The position numbers and the translations under genes were made by a program. The notes beneath the pieces are model-generated. The model worked only from the letters and a program-made list of their open reading frames with translations, ran no database searches and had not been told where the DNA came from. Of a stretch of 33,042 nt of DNA, positions 1 to 7,875 are shown piece by piece. The DNA is from Gammaproteobacteria bacterium (GTDB lineage: Bacteria; Pseudomonadota; Gammaproteobacteria; Arenicellales; Poriferihabitantaceae), in NCBI GenBank assembly GCA_011523765.1, contig WTGA01000165.1:1-33042 (forward strand), given 5' to 3'. Every line of letters begins with the position of its first letter. Position 1 is the first letter of the stretch.

Positions 1-501
1 TTTCTTTGCGGCCGTTTTCCTGGCCGGTGAGACGGCTTTCTTTCCCGACACTTTTCTTTTGGCCGTTTTCTTTTTGGCGGTTTTCTTTTTCGTTGTTTTC
101 TTTTTTGCCGCCTTCTTTTTGGCCGCTTTCTTTGCGGAGGCAGGAGAGGGATTCACCGGTGGTTTTGTGCGGCTCCCCTTGCCCGCAACCCCGATTTCCT
201 CCATGGATTCCTTGAGCCCTTCTCCCGCTTCCCGGATTCCCAGCGGGTCACTGTCCACACTGGCGATGTCGCTGAGCTCCCGGGTTGCCGAGGTGAGTTC
301 ATTTTTCAACTCCTTGACCTGTGCAAGATCCTGTGCATCGATCTCCTTTTTCACATCCGCCTGGATTTCGGCCAGCATTCGCCGTCCTTTTCCCACCCAC
401 AACCCCACATTGCGGGCAGCACCGGGGAGTCGCTCCGGCCCGATGACAACGAGTGCGATGACGCCGATAAACGCCATCTCCCAAAAACCAATGTCAAACA
501 T
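1..501 (-). CDS. tatB: Sec-independent translocase protein TatB (3' end cut by window edge)
   Basis: TatB works with TatC as receptor for folded twin-arginine precursors at the inner membrane. The 167 visible residues begin MFDIGFWEMAFIG, followed by the TatB hallmark VIGPERLPGAARNVG: a single N-terminal membrane segment (about residues 5-21), then an amphipathic helix (about 25-60) with a GRRMLAEIQ-like stretch. The start lies 16 bp after the tatA stop, so the two are co-transcribed. The reading frame is still open at base 1, and tatC is expected beyond it. Odd feature: after about residue 120 the protein becomes a lysine/alanine tail of repeated AAKKK/TAKKK units, like a histone H1 tail, encoded by low-complexity pyrimidine-rich DNA. 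Identity is clear from the N-terminus; the role of the tail is unknown. Confidence 0.93.
   Translation of the reverse strand, partial: MFDIGFWEMAFIGVIALVVIGPERLPGAARNVGLWVGKGRRMLAEIQADVKKEIDAQDLAQVKELKNELTSATRELSDIASVDSDPLGIREAGEGLKESMEEIGVAGKGSRTKPPVNPSPASAKKAAKKKAAKKKTTKKKTAKKKTAKRKVSGKKAVSPARKTAAKK
20..150. repeat. Low-complexity repeat encoding the Lys/Ala tail of TatB
   Basis: On the plus strand the stretch is made of imperfect 12-15 bp units of the type ttctttttggccg. Read on the minus strand these are AAR-rich codons giving Lys-Lys-Lys-Ala/Thr units. It lies wholly within the tatB reading frame and keeps that frame, so it looks like an expanded coding repeat and not a separate element. 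Such repeats can change length by slippage, but only one allele is visible here. Confidence 0.6.
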
Positions 502-517
502 GGGAGATCAAACCGGG

Positions 518-748
518 TCAGGAATTTTTTTTGTCTACTCCCTGCTTTTCCGTTACAACAACCTCTTCCCCGTCTTTGTCAGCGTCTTCAATCTGGTCAG
601 TCGTGTCTTCCTTGACGGCTTTTTTGAATCCCTTGATTGCGCCACCGAGGTCACCGCCAAAGTTACGCAGTTTTTTAGTCCCGAATATCAATAACACAAT
701 TACCAATATGATCAGTAACTGTACAGGACTGATTCCGCCAATACCCAT
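518..748 (-). CDS. tatA: Sec-independent translocase protein TatA
   Basis: TatA oligomerises to form the protein-conducting element of the Tat pathway. The 76-residue product has the family architecture: a short periplasmic N-terminus (MGIGGISP), one membrane helix (about residues 8-22), the hinge and signature [24 protein letters not shown], then a charged acidic/lysine tail. An SD-like GGAGA sits about 9 nt before the ATG. tatB follows after 16 bp, and hisI lies 149 bp upstream on the same strand, so tat transcription may come from the his operon, from the gap, or both. Length is normal for TatA. Confidence 0.97.
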   Translation of the reverse strand: MGIGGISPVQLLIILVIVLLIFGTKKLRNFGGDLGGAIKGFKKAVKEDTTDQIEDADKDGEEVVVTEKQGVDKKNS

Positions 749-897
749 GATTTATTGTCTCCACTCAGGTTATCTGATTTATACCGGGTCTTGCTTGCCC
801 ATTCCTCCTGTGGAAGATGGCTCTGTCCAACGACTATCCAGCACCCGCACAACCCAGTCCGATTCTAGCGGGAAATACCGTCGTTGCGGAATGTTTT
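749..897 (-). other. hisI-tatA spacer, where hisE would be expected
   Basis: This 149-bp gap holds no reading frame of HisE length and I recognised no HisE motif in it. On the minus strand there is a TAGAAT hexamer near the hisI end that could serve as a -10 element, but I see no acceptable -35. An orphan Shine-Dalgarno-like AGGAGGA (complement of 803-809) is not followed by a start codon at proper spacing. It may hold a weak internal promoter for tatAB; this is not well supported. Confidence 0.4.
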
Positions 898-1281
898 TCA
901 AGGTGTCGCCGGGTAGATTTCAGCCGGGTCTTTCAGGACGGGGTCCACCTCTTCCCATTCACCGCTTTGATAGCGTCTGTAAAAACAGTTCTCCCTGCCG
1001 GTGTGGCAGGCGATCCCGCCTATTTGCTCAACCTGCATCAACACGACATCGCTGTCACAATCGATCCGGATCTCCCTGAGTTCCTGTACGTGACCGGATT
1101 CTTCCCCTTTGCGCCATAATTTTTGCCGTGAGCGGGAAAAATAAACCGCCCTGCCCTCGGCCAGTGTCAACTCCAGGGCCTCACGGTTCATCCAGGCAAC
1201 CATGAGCACCTTCCCTGTATCGTGCTGCTGTGCGATAGCAGGAACCAGGCCCGCCTCGTTCCACTTTATCTGTTCAATCAT
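898..1281 (-). CDS. hisI: Phosphoribosyl-AMP cyclohydrolase HisI
   Basis: HisI opens the adenine ring of phosphoribosyl-AMP, the third step of histidine synthesis. The 127-residue protein has the metal-site motifs of the family: DCDSD (residues 74-78, Mg ligands), and ACHTG (91-95) with Cys75, Cys92 and Cys99 as the zinc ligands. [20 protein letters not shown] is the typical substrate-binding strand. It is the monofunctional form, with no HisE domain at the C-terminus. It follows hisF by 18 bp in the same operon. The next gene is tatA, not hisE, which is unusual for this gene order. Confidence 0.96.
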   Translation of the reverse strand: MIEQIKWNEAGLVPAIAQQHDTGKVLMVAWMNREALELTLAEGRAVYFSRSRQKLWRKGEESGHVQELREIRIDCDSDVVLMQVEQIGGIACHTGRENCFYRRYQSGEWEEVDPVLKDPAEIYPATP

Positions 1282-1299
1282 TGATTCATGTTAACCCGT

Positions 1300-2070
1300 C
1301 TACATCCTGATCTCAATACCCCGTTCAGCCATATGCGATTTGGCCTGCCCGACGGTAAACTCTCCATAATGGAAGATACTGGCTGCCAGGACCGCATCCG
1401 CCCCGCCTTCCAGCACTCCTTCCACCAGGTGGTCCAGCGAGCCGACCCCTCCCGAGGCGATTACCGGGACCGGGACGCTGCGGGTGATTTGTTTCATCAA
1501 CGCAAGATCAAAGCCGTTCTTGGTGCCGTCCCGGTCCATGCTCGTCACCAGCAATTCACCCGCCCCCAGGTCCGCCATTCTCACCGACCATTCTATCGCA
1601 TCGATACCGGTCGGATTGCGGCCTCCGTGAGTATAAATTTCCCATCGGTCCCCGGACCCGGCCTCCACCCGCTTGGCATCAATCGCAACGACAATACACT
1701 GGTTTCCAAAATGATCGCTGGCCTGACGAATGAAATCCGGATTGTGCACCGCCGTGGTGTTGATGGACACCTTGTCCGCCCCGGCCTTGAGGATCCTCGG
1801 GATGTCCTCGATCCGGCGGATCCCTCCGCCGACCGTCAGGGGGATGAAGACTTCACCGGCGACCTGTTCCACGACATGAAGGAGAGTGTCCCGCCCGTCG
1901 GAACTGGCGGTGATATCCAGGAAGGTGATTTCATCGGCCCCCTGGGCATCGTACCGCCTCGCCACTTCAACCGGGTCGCCGGCATCACAGATATCCACGA
2001 ATTGCACGCCCTTGACCACCCGGCCATTGTCGATGTCCAGACAGGGGATGATTCTTTTGGCCAGCGCCAT
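1300..2070 (-). CDS. hisF: Imidazole glycerol phosphate synthase, cyclase subunit HisF
   Basis: HisF uses ammonia from HisH to convert PRFAR into imidazole glycerol phosphate and AICAR in the cytoplasm. The 256-residue (beta/alpha)8 barrel starts [21 protein letters not shown]; Asp12 and Asp131 (in VVAIDAKR) correspond to the two catalytic aspartates. The phosphate sites TVGGGIRR (79-86) and ASGGVGS (near 225) are present. An SD-like GGGGGA lies about 10 nt before the ATG. It follows hisA by 25 bp and is co-transcribed with its glutaminase partner hisH, two genes upstream. Length is normal. Confidence 0.97.
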   Translation of the reverse strand: MALAKRIIPCLDIDNGRVVKGVQFVDICDAGDPVEVARRYDAQGADEITFLDITASSDGRDTLLHVVEQVAGEVFIPLTVGGGIRRIEDIPRILKAGADKVSINTTAVHNPDFIRQASDHFGNQCIVVAIDAKRVEAGSGDRWEIYTHGGRNPTGIDAIEWSVRMADLGAGELLVTSMDRDGTKNGFDLALMKQITRSVPVPVIASGGVGSLDHLVEGVLEGGADAVLAASIFHYGEFTVGQAKSHMAERGIEIRM

Positions 2071-2095
2071 CTACCGGTCCCCCGCAACCATGCCT

Positions 2096-2851
2096 CTACC
2101 GGCCGGCTCTTCGGCGACCGGAAACCTCGTCCGCCGCCTTCTGGCCTGCGGCAAAATCCAGCGTCCCCTCATAGATTGCACGGCCGGTAATGGCCCCGGC
2201 AATGCCTGAACCGGATGCGTCCGCCAGCCGGATGACATTGTCGAGATTGTGAATCCCCCCGGATGCGATCACCGGGACCTTCACGGATTCGGCCAGAGCC
2301 ACCGTCGCTTCGATATTCACTCCCTGCATCATTCCATCCCGGGCAATGTCAGTGTAGACGATGGCTTCCACACCCTCCGCATCGAACTGCCGGGCCATGT
2401 CAACTGCCTGGTGCCCGGACAGTTTTGCCCAGCCCTCCGTGGCGATTTTCCCGTCCCGTGCATCCAGCCCGACGATGATCCGGGCCGGATATTCGGCACA
2501 CAGGGCACGGATGAAATCCGGGTCCTTCACTGCCCGGGTGCCGATGATCACGGAACGCACCCCGGCCTGCAGGTAGACCTTCACGGTGTCTTCATTGCGT
2601 ATTCCGCCACCGACCTGGATCGGCACTTCGGGGTGGCGTTCGGCAATCCGGTGGATGACCCCCGCATTGACGGGCTCGCCTTTCACGGCCCCGTCGAGAT
2701 CAACGATATGGAGCCGACGCGCCCCTTCGCTGATCCAGCGCTCTGCCGCGGCCAGCGGATCATCGGAAAACACCGTGGTCCGGTCCATGTCGCCCTGTCG
2801 CAAGCGAACACATTGGCCTTCCTTGAGATCAATGGCCGGAATCAACAGCAT
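2096..2851 (-). CDS. hisA: ProFAR isomerase HisA
   Basis: HisA carries out the Amadori rearrangement of ProFAR to PRFAR, the substrate of HisHF. The 251-residue protein begins [21 protein letters not shown]; Asp8 and Asp130 (VGLDARDG) are the expected catalytic pair. The two phosphate-binding loops are visible (QVGGGIRN at 79-86 and ASGGIHN near 196-202), and it has the same half-barrel symmetry as HisF. Its ATG abuts the hisH stop codon exactly, so translation is very likely coupled. Note the short Arg-rich C-terminus (SGRRRAGR). Confidence 0.97.
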   Translation of the reverse strand: MLLIPAIDLKEGQCVRLRQGDMDRTTVFSDDPLAAAERWISEGARRLHIVDLDGAVKGEPVNAGVIHRIAERHPEVPIQVGGGIRNEDTVKVYLQAGVRSVIIGTRAVKDPDFIRALCAEYPARIIVGLDARDGKIATEGWAKLSGHQAVDMARQFDAEGVEAIVYTDIARDGMMQGVNIEATVALAESVKVPVIASGGIHNLDNVIRLADASGSGIAGAITGRAIYEGTLDFAAGQKAADEVSGRRRAGR

Positions 2852-3511
2852 CTAGGGTTTCCCGTTCCAGCTGAGGAAATTCCGGATCAGTCTCAATCCG
2901 GCCTGCTGGCTCTTTTCCGGGTGAAACTGGGTTGCAAACAGATTCCCATGGCCGGCTACCGCCGTAAAACGGTTGCCATATCGGCATTCCCCGTACACCT
3001 GGCCGGCATTGCCGCTTTCCACGTAATAACTGTGGACAAAATAAAACCGTTCCTCATCATTGATTCCGTGCCAGAGCGGATGCTCCGCCTTCTGGCGGAC
3101 CCGGTTCCAACCCATATGGGGAATTTTCAGTGTATCCTTTCCTTCCGCGGCCTCCCGGTGTGCCGGATGACCGGAAAAATGTTTCACATGCCCTGCCAGA
3201 ATTCCCAGCCCGGTGACCCCGCCATTTTCCTCACTGGAGTGATACAACGCCTGCAAACCCAGGCAGACCCCGAGAACCGGCCCGGCATCAAGACGCCGTG
3301 TAATCGCTTCCTTGAGACCCGGGTTATTCTCCATCTGGTTGATCCATGCCCCGATGGCTCCCTGCCCGGGCAGAATCAGATAATCCGCTGACTGGATTTC
3401 CGACGGACGGGAGGTGATGCATACGCTGGATTCCCCGCTGATGTAGGCGACCGCCTTGTACACGGAATGCAGGTTTCCGGTACCCAGGTCCACGATGACG
3501 GTCCTCGCCAT
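2852..3511 (-). CDS. hisH: Imidazole glycerol phosphate synthase, glutaminase subunit HisH
   Basis: HisH hydrolyses glutamine and passes ammonia to HisF. The class I amidotransferase triad is intact: Cys83 in GVCLGLQ, and His197 and Glu199 in TQFHPEKSQ; the PGQGAIG loop (48-54) completes the oxyanion region. I chose the ATG at MARTVIVDLGTGN (219 residues), because family members start just before this first beta strand. An in-frame ATG 33 bp further upstream would add a tail with no family resemblance. It lies 51 bp after hisB and directly abuts hisA. Confidence 0.96.
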   Translation of the reverse strand: MARTVIVDLGTGNLHSVYKAVAYISGESSVCITSRPSEIQSADYLILPGQGAIGAWINQMENNPGLKEAITRRLDAGPVLGVCLGLQALYHSSEENGGVTGLGILAGHVKHFSGHPAHREAAEGKDTLKIPHMGWNRVRQKAEHPLWHGINDEERFYFVHSYYVESGNAGQVYGECRYGNRFTAVAGHGNLFATQFHPEKSQQAGLRLIRNFLSWNGKP

Positions 3512-3562
3512 TGCCGATGCCCTATGCCCCTGCCCGACCGACACGAACCACCGCTGCGGGAA

Positions 3563-4153
3563 TCAAAGCATGCCTTTGGTGGACGGCACGTCACCTACCC
3601 GGGGGTCGTGCTCCACGGCCATCCGCAAGGCCCGGCCAAAGGCTTTGAACAGGGTTTCTGCGATATGGTGCGAATTTTCCCCGCGCAACCCATCGAGGTG
3701 CAGGGTGGCCAGTGCGTGATTGGCAAAGCCCTGAAAAAATTCATGGATCAGGGAAACGGAAAACCGGCCGATGTTGCGGTCCGGGTAGTCGACATGCTGC
3801 ACCAGCAACGGCCGTCCGGAAAAATCGATCACCACCCGGCTGAGCGCTTCATCCAGCGGGATGTAAGCGTGGCCGTACCGCCGGATGCCTTTCCGGTCCC
3901 CCAGCGCCTTCAGCACGGCCTGGCCCAGCGTGATCCCGATGTCTTCAACGGTGTGATGGTCGTCAATGTGCAGGTCCCCCTTGGCATGCACCATGATATC
4001 CACACATCCATGACGGGCAATCTGTTCCATCATGTGCTCCAAAAAGGGAATCCCCGTATCGAATTCGGACTTTCCCGTGCCATCCAGATCGATACGCACT
4101 TCAATTTGGGTTTCCCGGGTGATTCGGGAAACCCGGGCAGTTCTGTGGGCCAT
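3563..4153 (-). CDS. hisB: Imidazoleglycerol-phosphate dehydratase HisB (monofunctional)
   Basis: HisB dehydrates imidazole glycerol phosphate to imidazole acetol phosphate, using two metal ions. The 196-residue protein has the repeated metal-binding motifs DDHHT (64-68) and SHHIAE near residue 160, plus the [13 protein letters not shown] start of the fold. It lacks the phosphatase domain found in the enterobacterial bifunctional HisB, so a separate histidinol-phosphatase is needed. It is the first gene of the visible his operon. The promoter should lie in the gene-free stretch upstream, but I could not pick out a convincing one. Confidence 0.97.
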   Translation of the reverse strand: MAHRTARVSRITRETQIEVRIDLDGTGKSEFDTGIPFLEHMMEQIARHGCVDIMVHAKGDLHIDDHHTVEDIGITLGQAVLKALGDRKGIRRYGHAYIPLDEALSRVVIDFSGRPLLVQHVDYPDRNIGRFSVSLIHEFFQGFANHALATLHLDGLRGENSHHIAETLFKAFGRALRMAVEHDPRVGDVPSTKGML

Positions 4154-4595
4154 AATCTTCAGTTTCGGTCAATGGGACACGGTGCCGGACAGGATGTCTT
4201 CCCGCCACTTCATCACTGTGCAGGGGAATCCTGCACGGAACCGCTGCACCCCCGGCGGCTTGTACCCTAACACAAAAGACGCACGGTTTGCCATCCGTCC
4301 GTCAGGACGGACTTCGGGGCAACCCGGCGGCCTCTTCGTATCCATGCGCAATGCTCCCGTACAGGTGTTCCCAGCGGTCAATCCGGTGGGCACCGAAGAA
4401 CCCCCGCATCTTCTCCCGGAACCGGCTGCAGCGGTGCACAACTCTGGCGGACTTCATTGAACCCCGCACAGCCGCGCAACGGGGCCGGAAAGACCGGGTC
4501 GCAGGCCGCTTCGGTCACCCCATCATCCAGAGAGCCATCGGCCTGCCCGGACAAACCGATGGAACCCGTCCCGGATACACGCAAGGAAGCGGTAC

Positions 4596-4620
4596 AATCC
4601 GGGGTCCGGGGACCCGGATT
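4596..4620. promoter_or_regulatory. Strong hairpin in hisB-smg intergenic region
   Basis: AATCCGGGGTCC (4596-4607) pairs across a GG loop with GGACCCGGATT (4610-4620), leaving one bulged base. There is no T-run on either side, so a Rho-independent terminator is unlikely. It lies about 235 bp before smg and 440 bp before hisB. A protein-binding site or RNA structure are both possible; nothing in the sequence decides between them. Confidence 0.4.
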
Positions 4621-4714
4621 TCGAACGGTGAGCGGTGAAATCAATATGAAAATTTCCGCCGTAACCTGATAGACTCCCCCGCAATGCCGGGTGAAAATAC
4701 GGGTGAAGGGGTAT

Positions 4715-4728
4715 CCGTACCGGTACGG
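4715..4728. promoter_or_regulatory. Perfect 14-bp palindrome upstream of smg
   Basis: CCGTACCGGTACGG is fully self-complementary. It begins 140 bp before the smg ATG. A perfect palindrome of this size suits a dimeric regulator's operator, but no regulator gene is nearby and I know no family consensus that it matches. Confidence 0.3.
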
Positions 4729-4854
4729 CTGGAGCCATGCGGACCGTGTACCAATCACCGAAGGTTACACGCCTGGAACCGGGACAGCCCGGTGCCGGGG
4801 ACTCCGGTGCCCACCGGCCGGAAGCAGACAAACTGATGGCTGTATTGGTGAATT

Positions 4855-5337
4855 ATGAAAGAAGACATGCTTGACGTGCTCATTTATCTCTTTGAGAACC
4901 ATATGTTCGATGATGATGAGGTGGAACCGGACCAGAAAGCACTGGAATGGGAACTGAGCCTGGCTGGATTCGATCAGGGGATGATCAGCCAGACGTTTGA
5001 CTGGCTGGAGAACCTGGCACTGCTGTGCGAGAAAAATTCTCCAAAACTGCCGGTGCCGAACCATCACGTCATCCGCCACTACACCGAACAGGAATGCCAC
5101 CATCTGTGTATGGACAGCCGCGGTTTGCTGTTGAGACTCGAACAAAGCGGTGTCCTGGACCCGGTCGCACGGGAAATGGTGATCAACCAGCTCCTGACTC
5201 TTGATGTAGAGACGATCGGACTTGAACATGTGAAATGGGTGGTATTGATGGTATTGAGCCATTATACCAATGAAGAAGGAGTCTCGGATTTGATGGAATC
5301 CCTGGTCCTTGATGGGCTGCATACCTGTATCCACTGA
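4855..5337 (+). CDS. smg: Smg family protein (DUF494)
   Basis: This 160-residue protein is a full-length Smg/DUF494 member, recognisable by its start MKEDMLDVLIYLFENHMFDDDE, the central ALEWELSLAGFD...WLENLALL segment and the Cys/His-containing middle (HYTEQECHHLCMDSRGLL). The family is common in beta- and gammaproteobacteria, next to dprA, def and topA; its biochemical role is not established. No signal peptide or membrane segment, so cytoplasmic. A GGTGAA stretch just before the ATG could be the ribosome site. topA follows after 69 bp on the same strand and is probably co-transcribed. Confidence 0.93.
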   Translation: MKEDMLDVLIYLFENHMFDDDEVEPDQKALEWELSLAGFDQGMISQTFDWLENLALLCEKNSPKLPVPNHHVIRHYTEQECHHLCMDSRGLLLRLEQSGVLDPVAREMVINQLLTLDVETIGLEHVKWVVLMVLSHYTNEEGVSDLMESLVLDGLHTCIH

Positions 5338-5406
5338 ACTTTCGGGCTGACCATCGCGGTCCAGACCCCGACCACAACGTTCATCAACTGGTAAAGAGCA
5401 AGACCG

Positions 5407-7794
5407 ATGGGTAAGCCGTTGATCATTGTGGAGTCGCCTGCCAAAGCGCGCTCACTGTCGAAATATCTTGAAGGCGACTTCAAGGCCCTGGCTTCCTACG
5501 GGCACGTCCGGGACCTCTTGCCCAAAGAAGGGGCGGTCGTTCCGGAGAATGATTTTGAAATGCGGTATGAAATCACTGCCGACAGCAAGCGGCACGTCGA
5601 CCTGATCGTCAGGGAGATGAAAACCGCCGATTCCCTGTACCTCGCAACCGACCCGGACCGGGAAGGAGAGGCCATCTCCTGGCACCTGTATGAAATACTG
5701 AAAGAGAAAAACGTCATCGGAAACAAGCCCGTTTACCGGGTCGAGTTCCACGAAATCACCAAAACCGCTATCCAAAATGCAGTCAGCAATCCCAGGGAAC
5801 TGTCCACCAACCTGATCAATGCACAGCAGGCACGAAGGGCACTGGACTATCTTGTCGGCTTCAACCTGTCTCCGCTGTTGTGGAAAAAGGTGCAGCGGGG
5901 ACTTTCCGCCGGAAGAGTGCAGAGTCCCGCACTGCGGCTGATTTGCGAGCGCGAAGAGGAAATCGCGCAATTTGTCGCCCGCGAATACTGGACGATTGAA
6001 GCCGACCTGGAAACCGAAGGGAACCCGTTTGTCGGAAAGCTGACGCAATTCCGGGGTAAAAAACTGAAAAAGTTTTCCATTGCGGACGGGGACACCGCGG
6101 AAGAGTGCCATGCGGCCATTCGAAAGGCCGCAGGCCGGGAGCTCGCCGAAGAGACCCTGAATATAAGCCCGCAGGCTCCAGCAGGAATGCTGAAGGTTTC
6201 AAAAGTGACCAAAAAGGCGAGCAAACGCCATCCTGCCCCGCCCTTTACCACCTCGACCCTGCAGCAGGAAGCCTCCAGGAAATTAGGATTTACCGCCCGG
6301 CGGACCATGCAGACGGCACAGCAGCTGTATGAAGGCATTGAAATCAGCGGCGGGATGACCGGCCTGATTACCTACATGCGCACGGATTCCGTGGTCCTTG
6401 CCGGGGAAGCGGTCGCCGAAATCAGGAAACTGATTGCATCCCGGTACGGTGCCGGCACGGTGCCCGGTGCTCCCCGGACGTTCAAGAACAAATCGAAAAA
6501 CGCCCAGGAGGCCCACGAAGCCATCCGGCCCACGTCGGTGAGGCGCCTGCCGGACGGCTTGAGACCCCAGCTTTCCGCCGACCAGTTCCGGCTCTATGAA
6601 CTGATCTGGAAAAGGACGGTGGCCTGCCAGATGATTCATGCCACGATTGACACGGTGTCCGTTGACCTGGATACCGGGGAAGTCAGGGACATCACAGCGG
6701 TATTCCGAGCATCCGGCTCAACGGTCCGCATTCCCGGATTCATGTCCGTCTACCGGGAAGGAAAGGATGACCGGCCGGCCAACGATACCCGGGGAAAGGT
6801 GCTGCCGCCCCTGGATGAAGGCATGACCGTTGAACTCAGGAAAATCCGCCCCGAACAGCATTTCACCGAACCGCCTCCGCGATACAATGAAGCCACCCTG
6901 GTCAAGACACTGGAAGCCTACGGCATCGGCCGGCCCTCAACGTATGCCTCGATTATCAGCACACTCCAGAACCGGTCGTATGCGAGCCTGGAAAACAAGC
7001 GGTTTGAACCCACCGATATCGGCAAGATCGTCAACCGTTTCCTGTCCACCCATTTCACCCAGTACGTCGACTACGAATTCACGGCAAGAATGGAGGATTC
7101 CCTGGATGCAATCTCCCGGGGCGAGAAGAAATGGGTTCCCCTGATGTCGGAATTCTGGGAGTCATTTTCCAAGCAGGTTGAAGACAAGGCCGAAGGGGTG
7201 AGCCGGGATGAGGCGATCCAGTCCCGACAACTCGGCACCGATCCCGCCTCCGGCAAGCCCTTGTCGGTCAGAATGGGGCGGTACGGGCCCTATGCGCAAA
7301 TCGGCTCCCGTGAAGACGAGGAAAAGCCGTCTTTCTCCGGCCTACGGCCCGGCCAGAAACTGGATACCATCACCTTTGAAGAAGCCCTGGAACTGTTCAA
7401 GCTGCCGCGAGACCTGGGAGAGTCTCCGGAAGGAGAGAAGCTGACCGCCGCCATCGGAAGATATGGTCCCTATGTCCGGTATGGCAACCGCTTTGTCTCC
7501 CTGAAGGAGGGCCAGGACCCCCATACCATCAACCGCGAAACCGCCTTGCAGCTGGTTGCGGAAAAGAAACAACAGGATGCCAACCGGCTCATCCTGGATT
7601 TTGAAGACAGCGGCATCCAGGTCCTGAACGGCCGCTACGGACCGTATGTCACCGATGGCAAAAAAAATGCCCGCATACCCAAAGGGGTCGAAGAACCCGG
7701 GCGACTGAGCCTTGACGACTGCAAGAGGCTGCTGGAAAACGCAAAACCACCCCGGAGAAAAAAGCGAGCGCCCCGGAAGACGACCCGGAAATAA
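5407..7794 (+). CDS. topA: DNA topoisomerase I TopA
   Basis: TopA relaxes negative supercoils through a 5'-phosphotyrosine intermediate. The 795-residue protein starts with the Toprim domain: Glu9 in IIVESPAKA, and the acidic triad D82-P-D84-R-E86. It continues with the SAGRVQSPALRL gate region and the active-site Tyr323 in ITYMRTDS (E. coli Tyr319). The GIGRPSTYASII motif near residue 510 is also typical. The C-terminus has no four-cysteine zinc ribbons, unlike E. coli TopA. Instead it has three RYGPY-type repeats (MGRYGPYAQIG, IGRYGPYVRYG, NGRYGPYVTDG) and a basic tail (RRKKRAPRKTTRK) that likely binds DNA. It follows smg and converges with the aminotransferase gene 81 bp downstream. Confidence 0.97.
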   Translation: MGKPLIIVESPAKARSLSKYLEGDFKALASYGHVRDLLPKEGAVVPENDFEMRYEITADSKRHVDLIVREMKTADSLYLATDPDREGEAISWHLYEILKEKNVIGNKPVYRVEFHEITKTAIQNAVSNPRELSTNLINAQQARRALDYLVGFNLSPLLWKKVQRGLSAGRVQSPALRLICEREEEIAQFVAREYWTIEADLETEGNPFVGKLTQFRGKKLKKFSIADGDTAEECHAAIRKAAGRELAEETLNISPQAPAGMLKVSKVTKKASKRHPAPPFTTSTLQQEASRKLGFTARRTMQTAQQLYEGIEISGGMTGLITYMRTDSVVLAGEAVAEIRKLIASRYGAGTVPGAPRTFKNKSKNAQEAHEAIRPTSVRRLPDGLRPQLSADQFRLYELIWKRTVACQMIHATIDTVSVDLDTGEVRDITAVFRASGSTVRIPGFMSVYREGKDDRPANDTRGKVLPPLDEGMTVELRKIRPEQHFTEPPPRYNEATLVKTLEAYGIGRPSTYASIISTLQNRSYASLENKRFEPTDIGKIVNRFLSTHFTQYVDYEFTARMEDSLDAISRGEKKWVPLMSEFWESFSKQVEDKAEGVSRDEAIQSRQLGTDPASGKPLSVRMGRYGPYAQIGSREDEEKPSFSGLRPGQKLDTITFEEALELFKLPRDLGESPEGEKLTAAIGRYGPYVRYGNRFVSLKEGQDPHTINRETALQLVAEKKQQDANRLILDFEDSGIQVLNGRYGPYVTDGKKNARIPKGVEEPGRLSLDDCKRLLENAKPPRRKKRAPRKTTRK

Positions 7795-7875
7795 GGGGAA
7801 CTCTCCAGCCCGGGCCGGCCCCGGCAGACGGACAACCCGCTTCGTATCCGCGGCCGTTGCCGCGGTCCTGCCGGG

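Larger units (their letters stand above)
4154..4854. other. 701-bp gene-free divergent region between hisB and smg
   Basis: Neither strand has a reading frame resembling a protein; the open frames are Pro/Arg/Gly-rich and have no family motifs. The region separates the divergent hisB and smg genes and must hold both promoters. I see two notable inverted repeats (4596-4620 and 4715-4728), a short one at about 4295-4310, and no histidine-rich leader peptide or T-tract attenuator. dprA, which commonly neighbours smg, is absent and I recognise no remnant of it. Confidence 0.55.

Noticed and set aside
59-694. Long plus-strand frame of 211 codons
   Set aside because: It runs antisense to tatB and tatA, is Phe/Ser-rich because it reads the lysine repeat backwards, and matches no family.
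1288-3391. Two long plus-strand frames (300 and 380 codons) across hisF, hisA and hisH
   Set aside because: They are complementary shadows of well-supported minus-strand genes and contain no motifs.
4596-4620. Attenuator or terminator for the his operon
   Set aside because: There is no T-tract, no histidine codon run nearby, and it is about 440 bp from hisB.
4169-4758. Minus-strand frames in the hisB-smg gap
   Set aside because: Composition is Pro/Gly/Arg-rich, with no ribosome site or family resemblance; not enough to call a gene or a dprA remnant.
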